Positions 1-5,281 of a DNA stretch of 5,281 nt are shown here, piece by piece. Location: the NCBI GenBank assembly GCA_024276335.1, contig JAJRXL010000486.1, positions 1-5,281 of the forward strand, read 5' to 3'. The notes beneath the pieces were generated by a model. That model ran no database searches, had not been told where the DNA came from, and was given only the letters and a program-made list of their open reading frames with translations. Every line of letters starts with the position of its first letter. Positions within the stretch are counted from its first letter, which is position 1. The translations under genes were made by a program, and so were the position numbers. This stretch comes from Bacteroidota bacterium. GTDB taxonomy: Bacteria > Bacteroidota > Ignavibacteria > SZUA-365 > JAADGX01.

Positions 1-18
1 CAGAATCACTCTCTTCAT
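1..18 (-). CDS. Start of a truncated gene running off the left edge (first 6 codons)
   Basis: Read on the minus strand, positions 18 to 1 give ATG followed by five sense codons, MKRVIL, and then the window ends. Two basic residues followed by hydrophobic ones would suit the start of a signal peptide or membrane segment, but six codons cannot show the function. The call rests mainly on the ribosome binding site: minus-strand AGGAG lies seven bases before the ATG, close to ideal spacing. The gene would have the same orientation as the DUF6599 and iron-sulfur genes but is about 570 bases downstream of them, so it may have its own promoter. It could still be a chance ATG. Confidence 0.45.
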
Positions 19-25
19 CTTCTTA

Positions 26-30
26 CTCCT
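26..30 (-). promoter_or_regulatory. Shine-Dalgarno site (AGGAG) for the left-edge gene
   Basis: On the minus strand the bases read TAGGAGTAAGAAG and then ATG. The AGGAG core is separated from the start codon by seven bases. It is the best-formed ribosome binding site in front of any of the called genes and is the main reason for calling a gene start at position 18. Confidence 0.45.
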
Positions 31-31
31 A

Positions 32-586
32 TGTCTCAAATTTCAGGCGGGGATACGTCATGAAAGTAGGGAATGGAATGGGGAAAGGCAAGAAAAATTC
101 TTATGAAAATACTGTTCCTGTCATGTTCACCATCGCGCTGTAGATCATCTCCCAGCAGACGTAGTGCGAAGAACTGAATTCAAGCGTGCAAGGTATGGTG
201 TTGCCTCTCATGGACGCGCAGTTGACATGCGGAATCAAGAAGAGAGCTGGTCTGATTGAAAGGAGAGCTATGAGGCTTATCGATGTTAGATTCTGGATGA
301 ATTACAGGATCAGCAAATGTGCGAAATGACGGACTTTGCCGTGAAACCTGTTTGGGTATTTCTAAGAACCAGTCATTGCGCCACGAAGTGGTCTCTTCCA
401 CGTAGAGGCCGATCCGCGGCGGGAAAGCAAGCTCCGAATTCTGACGAGGTTGCTACATCCGCCTACCGCGAATTCATTTTTATATGGCGGGATCCATCTC
501 CTGTGGCGGATTCGCATCACAATAAATGGATTAAGTGTTATCAGTATCCTGGTCTTAGCTTTGTCCAAACCAGGTATAGACCGATA
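32..586. other. Spacer of about 555 bases without a recognisable gene
   Basis: The open frames here are short, overlap on both strands and encode nothing I recognise. Composition is visibly lower in GC than the coding regions: blocks of 60 bases that I counted gave roughly 43-50%, against about 65% in a recN block. The segment is downstream of the DUF6599 stop codon and upstream of the left-edge minus-strand gene, so it should hold a transcript end and perhaps a promoter. I could not identify either with confidence. A weak inverted repeat (GGTCT at 551-555, AGACC at 578-582) lacks a U-tract. One plus-strand mini-ORF at 270-329 has a Shine-Dalgarno-like sequence and is listed as a finding. No tRNA was seen. 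Confidence 0.6.
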
Positions 587-1474
587 TTACTTCCCGATCC
601 TGGCCAGGAATGATTTCATAAAAGCCGTTGTCACCTTGGAACCCGGGGCGGGAACGATGCCGAGGATGTACGCGCCTTTTCGCACCAGGACCACGTCGCC
701 TGATTTGACGCGGCCGGTCAGGGCCTGGTCGCCGAGGTTTTGCACGAGTTTGTCGAGGGAACCGCGGTCGGAGAGCTTGGGCCGGAAGATGTTGAGTCGC
801 GCCCTGGCGCGGGCGGAGGACTTCGTCCGGCAGACGAAGGCGGTGAATTTCGCGCCCTTGCGGTTGTACTTTGCCGTGAAGGAGCTTCGCAGCGCCGTGG
901 AGCCGAGGAACCGCTTCGCTTCATAGGTCTCGGTGTGCTTTTTCTTCCCCCTGGGCGGGAAGAGGGAGAGCAGGGCAGGCGGCTTTTTCCCGGAGCCGAT
1001 ATTTTTCGAAACCACATTCGCCAGCCTGGTGAGAACCTTGCGCGTAGGGGCATCGTCGGTAAAAGCGGTGAGCTTGACGTAGTACCGCGACTGGTAGAAG
1101 TTCAACGCCACCCCTTCGCGGTAGCCCTCCGCCCCGATCTTTATGAATTTGTAGCCGGGAGACCGCTCTCGCGCGTACATGCCGAACGCGCCTTCGAGCT
1201 TGTTCATGTCGTAAATGTCCACCGTGATGGTCCGGGAGCCGTTTTTCATGTCCACTGCGGCCACTTTCCGGAAACCGTAATCGAGGTACACGTCGGCCCC
1301 GCCGTTGATGTATTCCCACAGTTCATCGTGGGAGAAAACGCGCGGTTTGCCGTCGCGCACCCAGCCCTTGACCTCGTTGTTTTTCGGCAGCAGTGCGCGG
1401 ATGTCCGGGGGCGTGGCGTTGGCGGCGATAACGAGCAGCAGGATACATCCGAGTAGGGAGATGTGTCGTTTCAT
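587..1474 (-). CDS. Exported DUF6599-type protein of unknown function
   Basis: This gene encodes 295 residues and ends in TAA. The N-terminus is a clear Sec signal peptide: basic MKRH, a hydrophobic core at about 5-17, and an AxA-type cleavage site (A18-N19-A20), so the mature protein should start near T21 and act outside the cytoplasm. C10 sits too early to be a convincing lipobox cysteine. Residues about 30-140 resemble DUF6599 as I recall the family. The hallmarks are LWEYINGGADVYLDYGF (52-68), the ITVDIYDM segment (83-90) with GAFGMY (95-100), and a GxEGY...LNFYxxRYYVKL stretch (114-135). A lysine-rich linker near 162-180 leads to a second segment (about 181-295) that I do not recognise. 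No heme or iron-sulfur motif is present. The start overlaps the stop of the upstream iron-sulfur gene as ATGA. A weak AAGGA lies 12 bases upstream, so translation probably depends on coupling. The molecular function is unknown; an envelope partner of the electron-transfer protein is an inference from context. Confidence 0.88.
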   Translation of the reverse strand: MKRHISLLGCILLLVIAANATPPDIRALLPKNNEVKGWVRDGKPRVFSHDELWEYINGGADVYLDYGFRKVAAVDMKNGSRTITVDIYDMNKLEGAFGMYARERSPGYKFIKIGAEGYREGVALNFYQSRYYVKLTAFTDDAPTRKVLTRLANVVSKNIGSGKKPPALLSLFPPRGKKKHTETYEAKRFLGSTALRSSFTAKYNRKGAKFTAFVCRTKSSARARARLNIFRPKLSDRGSLDKLVQNLGDQALTGRVKSGDVVLVRKGAYILGIVPAPGSKVTTAFMKSFLARIGK

Positions 1475-3156
1475 GGTTTGGTACTTTCCTTCAACAAGAT
1501 GGCGTTGTTCGGGTTCCGGGTTTCACCCACGCTGGTGATATAAATCGCCGGATCGCCCTTGACCGGGCAGGCATACGTGCATGCGCCGCAGCCCACGCAC
1601 AAGGCCGGATCGACGTGGGGCCGCTTGAGGAGTTTCCATTCTCCCTTGCTGTCCTGGATTTCCACTTCTTCGAAATAAATGGATTTCGGGGTAGTGGGAC
1701 ACCACTCCTCGCACACGATGCACTCGGTGGCCATGGCCCAGGGAAGGCAGCGTCCGAAGTCGTAAAAGGCGATACCGATCCGCAACGGCGGATTTTCCGT
1801 CTTTTTCTGACCCGCCACCGGCACCCACGCTTTTTCCTCAGGCGTGATTTCGTCGATGGCTCCTGTGGGACAAACCTGCCCGCAGAGAACGCAGGTCGGT
1901 TCGCAGTAACCGATGCGAGGCACCAGCATGGGCGACCACATCCCTTCCAGTCCCGCCTGGAACAGCGTGGGGTGGAGGGCGTTGTTGGGGCACACGTTCA
2001 TGCATTCGCCGCATCGCACGCACCGGGACAGGAAGGCTTCCTCGCCGACCGCGCCGGGAGGGCGCACGAGGGATGGATCGTTCCCCGTTTTCAGTCCCGC
2101 TTCCGCCCGCATCAGGGGAACGGCGGCCAGGCCGGACACCGCCGTGGTCATCAACAGCCGCCGGGACACGTCCACCGGTTGCCGCGTATGCGCGAGTTCA
2201 GGGAAAAACCGGAACGAAATCCCGGATTCCGGGCACTCGGCTACGCAGTTGAAACAAAGGTGGCACTCGGATTGCCGCCAGGTATAGCCGGGCTGAGGAT
2301 CATCGGCTCCCTGGCAGTTCAGCGCGCAGATGTTGCAGTCCGTGCAAAGCGAATCGCGTTTTTCCATGCCGAAAATGGAGAAGCGGGAGAGCAGTCCCAG
2401 CAAGGCTCCCAGCGGGCATAATCCACGGCACCAGAACCGGGTGATAAACCGGTTGGCAACCAGGATGGCGGTAAACACCAGTGCGATAAGTATCGCGCCC
2501 TGGAAGTACACGGGGTTGGCGCGTATGAGGACGTGCGAAACGATCGCTCCCAGGAAGCGCATGAAACTTTCCGCCCAGCCGGTGTACCCGCCCAAGCTCC
2601 AGGCAGCGAATTCCTGCGTGAGCACGTTGTAGGCGGGAAGAACGGAAAGCCCCATGGAGCGGGTGAGCAGGGCGATGGGGTCGAGGAGGCCGACCTGCAG
2701 CGAGGTGAAGACCGCCGCGCCGAAAAAGACCCCCAGGATGCCGTATTTCCAGCGCTGGTACGGCTTGTAGCGGTTGGCGTCCAGCCGTCGCGCGCCCTTT
2801 GTTCTCCCGGACTTGATGCTTCCGATCATCTGGTTGATGGTTCCCATGGGACAGATCCACCCGCAGAATAACCGACCGAGGAAGATAGTCGCGATGACGA
2901 GGGCGAGGGCCCACAGCAGGTTACGGTACAGCGTGTGGGTAGTGATGACGGTGAAGATGGCAATGAGTGGATCGATTTCCAGGAAGAATCCCACAGGGGC
3001 TGAAATTTCCGGGAGGGCGTCCGGCCGGTTGAGAGTCCCGATATTCGTCTGGAGAAGGAGGTAGAAGAACAGGAGCAGAAAAAACGCCTGCGAGGCGCGT
3101 CGCAGCCCGCGAAGGCGAAGGTATTTCCGTTGTAATGGCGAACGCGCTTTCTTCAT
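1471..3156 (-). CDS. Fused NapH-NapG-type membrane 4Fe-4S electron-transfer protein
   Basis: The predicted 561-residue membrane protein probably passes electrons from the quinol pool through a chain of [4Fe-4S] clusters. The first part is NapH-like. Hydrophobic segments lie near 22-36, 54-72, 79-97, 138-157 and 216-236. Two CxxxCP motifs (C98/C102 in FCGWICP and C243/C247 in WCRGLCP) are typical of the NapH/NosR/CcoG group. Two ferredoxin-type clusters follow (C271, C274, C277, C281 and C298, C301, C304, C308). An internal Tat-like segment, SRRLLM plus a hydrophobic run (331-349), then introduces a NapG/MauM-like part with four clusters: C379/382/385/389, C418/422/425/429, C470/479/482/486 and C520/523/526/530. 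The widely spaced C470-x8-C479 set matches the NapG pattern. All 28 cysteines lie in these motifs. The start has no clear Shine-Dalgarno; an ATG five bases upstream hits a stop after two codons. The stop overlaps the DUF6599 start (ATGA). The electron acceptor is unknown, and no nitrate reductase gene is visible, so I give no nap symbol. Confidence 0.9.
   Translation of the reverse strand: MKKARSPLQRKYLRLRGLRRASQAFFLLLFFYLLLQTNIGTLNRPDALPEISAPVGFFLEIDPLIAIFTVITTHTLYRNLLWALALVIATIFLGRLFCGWICPMGTINQMIGSIKSGRTKGARRLDANRYKPYQRWKYGILGVFFGAAVFTSLQVGLLDPIALLTRSMGLSVLPAYNVLTQEFAAWSLGGYTGWAESFMRFLGAIVSHVLIRANPVYFQGAILIALVFTAILVANRFITRFWCRGLCPLGALLGLLSRFSIFGMEKRDSLCTDCNICALNCQGADDPQPGYTWRQSECHLCFNCVAECPESGISFRFFPELAHTRQPVDVSRRLLMTTAVSGLAAVPLMRAEAGLKTGNDPSLVRPPGAVGEEAFLSRCVRCGECMNVCPNNALHPTLFQAGLEGMWSPMLVPRIGYCEPTCVLCGQVCPTGAIDEITPEEKAWVPVAGQKKTENPPLRIGIAFYDFGRCLPWAMATECIVCEEWCPTTPKSIYFEEVEIQDSKGEWKLLKRPHVDPALCVGCGACTYACPVKGDPAIYITSVGETRNPNNAILLKESTKP
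2098..2166 (-). other. Internal Tat-signal-like segment at the NapH/NapG junction
   Basis: Residues 331-353 of the iron-sulfur protein read SRRLLM, then a moderately hydrophobic run, then an alanine-containing end (AEA, 351-353). This has the layout of a twin-arginine signal peptide (S-R-R-x-x-x, h-region, AxA), but it lies in the middle of the chain, directly after the NapH-type clusters and before the four NapG-type clusters. Free NapG proteins carry an N-terminal Tat signal, so the segment is best read as the remnant of a former NapG start, possibly now a membrane crossing. Whether it still engages the Tat machinery cannot be told. Confidence 0.6.
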
Positions 3157-3216
3157 TGCATGGAAGATACGGAGGATGGCGGATTAAACGAAAGGAGGGA
3201 GATTAAAGATATTGGA

Positions 3217-3239
3217 TTCTTGATTTGTTGCTTCTTGAT
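3217..3239. repeat. Pair of 8-bp direct repeats (TTCTTGAT) 15 bases apart
   Basis: TTCTTGAT occurs at 3217-3224 and 3232-3239, so the copies start 15 bases apart, the same period as the larger duplication at 3456-3485. The bases between copies are T-rich and not conserved. The repeats are 60-80 bases upstream of the iron-sulfur gene start, so a regulatory role is possible. An 8-bp match in AT-rich DNA is weak evidence. Confidence 0.35.
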
Positions 3240-3455
3240 AGGATATCGATGCGATCGAGAACAGCGGTACGGTAGGGATTTCCTTTCAAACGTTGAAGAC
3301 GCTTTTCATATGCGGTTATGACAACTCGTGGCCCGTGGATTATCCGCTAATTCGGGAAACGTGGGAACGGCTCAAAATAGGGGCCAGGCCAAAGAGGGGG
3401 CTCCCAAATTGTAGATGAGCGGTATACAACGTGCAATTCGTCGATTCGAAAGCAA

Positions 3456-3485
3456 TTTAGCATCCGGCATTTTAGCATCCGGCAT
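3456..3485. repeat. Exact 15-bp tandem duplication (2 copies)
   Basis: The unit TTTAGCATCCGGCAT occurs at 3456-3470 and again, without mismatch or gap, at 3471-3485. Its centre is about 100 bases upstream of the recN start codon. The unit resembles the AGCATT/GGCATT-type short tandem repeats that I recall from spacers in some environmental bacterial genomes; that comparison is from memory. With two copies it may be a simple replication-slippage duplication, a minimal member of a dispersed repeat family, or a paired protein-binding site. Confidence 0.8.
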
Positions 3486-3572
3486 TCAACTTTTGGAATT
3501 GCTCTTCTTCCTCCTTGAATGTCAATCGTGAATGCTCTACATTTCAGCAACATTTTCGGAATTGAGCATAGC

Positions 3573-5281
3573 ATGCTTTTCACCCTTAGTATATCGCAGT
3601 TCGCCCTCATCGAAGCCCTGGAAGTCGAGTTCGGCCCGGGCCTGAACATCCTTACCGGGGAAACCGGTGCGGGGAAGTCGATTCTCGTGGAAGCGCTCGG
3701 TCTCGTGCTGGGCGACCGGGCGGACACGACGATGGTGCGCGCGGGCGCCCGCAAGAGTGTTGTGGAAGCGAGCTTCCGCCTTCCGGAACGCGGCCCATGT
3801 CGCGCGTTTCTGGACGAACTCGACATCGAGTGGTGGTCCGATCTCATCGTCCGCCGGGAAGTGTCCGCGCGTGGACAGAGCCGCTGCTTCGTCAACGACA
3901 CGCCTGTCACGGTGGCGGCGCTGAAGGATCTCGGGCGGCTCCTGGTGGACCTGCACGGACAACACGAACACCAGTCGCTGCTGTATGCCGAACACCATCG
4001 CGGCATGCTGGACGCGTTTTCTGGCCTGGGCGCGGCGCTCGATCAGTACCGGGTGACGTTTGCCAATCTCAAGTCGGCCGTGGTGCGGCTGAAGGAGCTC
4101 GAACACAGGCAGCGAACCGCGGACGAACGGCGCGCGGTGGCGGAGTTTCACCTGAAGGAAATCCACAAGGTTAATCCCCTCCCCGGGGAGTTGGAAAATA
4201 TAGAGAAGGAGCTGCGTGTCGCCGAGCACGCAGAACACCTGGCTACCAGCGTGCGCGAAGCGTTGGAGTACTTGTACGACAGCGAACGCGCCGTCAGCGA
4301 CGGACTCGGGCACACGCGGAAGCTGCTGGAGGAAGTCGCCGGCATCGACATTAGGGCCGAGAACTGGCTGGAAGAATGCCGGACCGCCGAGGCGGTGGTC
4401 ACGGAACTCGTCCACAGCCTGCGGGACTACGCCGACAGCCTGGAATTCGACCCTGAGCGCACCGATTCACTGCGGTTGCGACATGCCGAGCTACAGCAAC
4501 TCATTCGACGACACGGGAAGCCCCTGGACGAGATCATCGAGATGGCGGCGGAACTGGAGGCGGAACTTGCCTCCATGCAGACGCTGGATACTGACATCCG
4601 GGAGCTGGAAAAGGAAATCGAGATACTGCGCGGGGACTGTGCGAAGCGTGCGGAGCGGCTCACTGCCCTGCGGCGGACGGGCGGGGAAAAACTAGGCGCC
4701 GCCGTCTCGCGCCAGTTGAAAGACCTCGGGATTACGCACTCCGTGTTCCATGCAGAGGTGAACTCACGTCCGGCAGGCAACGACGACTTGTGGCTGCGGC
4801 GCGACGGTGCACGTGTCGCCGCCGACCACTTCGGCTGGGACGTGGTGGAATTTCATCTCAGCACGAACGTGGGCGAAAAACCCATGCCCCTGGTCCGCGT
4901 GGCCTCGGGTGGTGAAATCTCCCGTGTCATGCTGGCCCTGAAATCCATCCTCGCCGAGCACGACCGGATACCGGTCATGGTGTTCGATGAAATCGACGTG
5001 GGAGTGAGCGGAGCCATCGCCCGCAAGGTGGGAGAGGCCATGAAGAAGCTGTCCCGCAACCACCAGGTGATTGCTATCACCCATCTGCCCCAGATCGCGG
5101 GCCTCGCCGACCTGCATTTCGTTGTCGAGAAGAAAGTCGTGAAAGGACGCAGCATGACTGTCGTGCGGAGGTTGAACGACGAGGAGCGCGTTGTGGAAAT
5201 TGCGAAGCTATTCAGCGGCGATACCGTCAGCGAATCAAGCCTGGAGAGCGCCCGGGAACTTATCCGGGAAAGGAGTGAAAA
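3573..5281 (+). CDS. recN: DNA repair protein RecN (C-terminal end cut by the window)
   Basis: RecN is an SMC-like ATPase that works in the cytoplasm in recombinational repair of double-strand breaks. The frame is open from ATG at 3573 to the window end: 569 codons plus two bases, with no stop or frameshift. The start is supported by the N-terminus MLFTLSISQFALIEALEVEF, which matches the usual RecN opening. Walker A is GETGAGKS (residues 29-36, K35). The family motif LHGQHEHQSLL is at 127-137. A charged, probably coiled-coil middle spans roughly 150-370. The ABC signature ASGGEISRVMLALK is at 444-457, Walker B VMVFDEIDVG has D472/E473, and the switch histidine is H504 in THLPQ. Known RecN proteins are about 550-580 residues, so only a few residues should be missing. 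No good Shine-Dalgarno precedes the start. An in-frame ATG at 3519 would add 18 residues but does not fit the family. recN is often SOS-controlled, but I see no clear LexA site. Confidence 0.96.
   Translation, partial: MLFTLSISQFALIEALEVEFGPGLNILTGETGAGKSILVEALGLVLGDRADTTMVRAGARKSVVEASFRLPERGPCRAFLDELDIEWWSDLIVRREVSARGQSRCFVNDTPVTVAALKDLGRLLVDLHGQHEHQSLLYAEHHRGMLDAFSGLGAALDQYRVTFANLKSAVVRLKELEHRQRTADERRAVAEFHLKEIHKVNPLPGELENIEKELRVAEHAEHLATSVREALEYLYDSERAVSDGLGHTRKLLEEVAGIDIRAENWLEECRTAEAVVTELVHSLRDYADSLEFDPERTDSLRLRHAELQQLIRRHGKPLDEIIEMAAELEAELASMQTLDTDIRELEKEIEILRGDCAKRAERLTALRRTGGEKLGAAVSRQLKDLGITHSVFHAEVNSRPAGNDDLWLRRDGARVAADHFGWDVVEFHLSTNVGEKPMPLVRVASGGEISRVMLALKSILAEHDRIPVMVFDEIDVGVSGAIARKVGEAMKKLSRNHQVIAITHLPQIAGLADLHFVVEKKVVKGRSMTVVRRLNDEERVVEIAKLFSGDTVSESSLESARELIRERSE

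Larger units (their letters stand above)
3157..3572. other. Divergent spacer of 416 bases between the iron-sulfur gene and recN
   Basis: Both neighbouring genes read away from this segment, so promoters for both must lie here or in its margins. I could not assign a convincing -35/-10 pair or a LexA-type operator by eye. The segment is less GC-rich than its flanks. It contains an exact 15-bp tandem duplication at 3456-3485 and a weaker pair of 8-bp direct repeats at 3217-3239 with the same 15-base offset. Open frames here are extensions or shadows of recN and encode nothing recognisable. Confidence 0.6.

Noticed and set aside
2..106. Plus-strand frame from the left edge with a hydrophobic start, ending at 104-106, as the tail or signal peptide of a gene
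   Set aside because: It has no start codon in the window, and the overlapping minus-strand start has a much better ribosome binding site.
97..124. Possible minus-strand promoter for the left-edge gene (ATGACA, 16 bases, AAGAAT)
   Set aside because: The -10 match is poor and the spacing is one base short. Comparable matches would occur by chance in this AT-richer stretch.
222..227. Perfect TTGACA -35 hexamer on the plus strand
   Set aside because: No -10-like hexamer lies 16-19 bases downstream and no plus-strand gene follows.
468..515. Inverted repeat GCGAAT (468-473) / ATTCGC (510-515) with a GGCGG direct repeat inside
   Set aside because: The arms are six bases with a 36-base loop and no conserved stem; not distinguishable from chance.
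548..582. Inverted repeats CCTGG/CCAGG (548-552, 570-574) and GGTCT/AGACC (551-555, 578-582) just after the DUF6599 stop, as a possible terminator
   Set aside because: The stems are only 5 bp, the two pairings compete for the same bases, the loops are long, and no U-tract follows on the minus strand.
450..926. Plus-strand frame with a hydrophobic stretch near its N-terminus
   Set aside because: Half of it is antisense to the DUF6599 gene, and the hydrophobic part arises from AT-rich spacer DNA. No ribosome binding site or homology was recognised.
740..1456. Plus-strand open frame of 238 codons opposite the DUF6599 gene
   Set aside because: It is antisense to a gene with a signal peptide and family motifs, and its translation shows no family resemblance.
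1615..2421. Plus-strand open frame of 268 codons opposite the iron-sulfur gene
   Set aside because: It is the antisense shadow of a cysteine-motif protein; rich in His, Arg and Gly, with no domain.
1471..3156. Naming the iron-sulfur gene napH, napG, nosR, ccoG or mauM
   Set aside because: The gene is a fusion, no nap, nos or mau partner is visible, and it lacks features needed to choose one pathway.
3537..4415. Minus-strand open frame of 292 codons opposite recN
   Set aside because: It lies wholly antisense to a clear recN gene with intact ATPase motifs, has no recognisable domain, and reflects the GC-rich codon pattern of the real gene.

Overview
The window looks like bacterial chromosome with GC-rich genes (about 60% or more in the stretches I counted) and short, lower-GC spacers. 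It holds two intact genes on the minus strand, one nearly complete gene on the plus strand, and probably the first six codons of another minus-strand gene at the left edge. The organism cannot be named from the sequence. A DUF6599-type exported protein next to a fused NapH/NapG-type iron-sulfur protein suggests a Gram-negative-like, environmental, perhaps uncultured lineage with respiratory electron transfer. That placement is inference only.

Layout from left to right. (1) 1-18, minus: the start of a truncated gene, with a well-spaced AGGAG ribosome binding site at 26-30. (2) About 32-586: a spacer with no recognisable gene, visibly less GC-rich than its neighbours. (3) 587-1474, minus: an exported protein of 295 residues of the DUF6599 type. 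(4) 1471-3156, minus: a 561-residue membrane protein joining a NapH-type quinol-dehydrogenase membrane module to a NapG-type four-cluster ferredoxin module through an internal Tat-like segment. All 28 of its cysteines fall in recognisable motifs: six four-cysteine cluster sets and two CxxxCP motifs. (5) 3157-3572: a divergent spacer of 416 bases with an exact 15-bp tandem duplication. (6) 3573 to the right edge, plus: recN, the SMC-like DNA repair ATPase, missing only its extreme C-terminus.

The iron-sulfur gene is upstream of the DUF6599 gene. They overlap by four bases (ATGA), so they form a translationally coupled pair. Together they look like a membrane electron-transfer unit (quinol pool to the cell-envelope side) plus an exported partner of unknown role. 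No terminal reductase, molybdoenzyme or cytochrome is visible, so the final electron acceptor is unknown. recN is transcribed divergently and is probably functionally unrelated.

I found no tRNA, rRNA, CRISPR array, insertion sequence or convincing rho-independent terminator. The most interesting item is the single-chain NapH-NapG fusion and its coupling to a DUF6599 protein.
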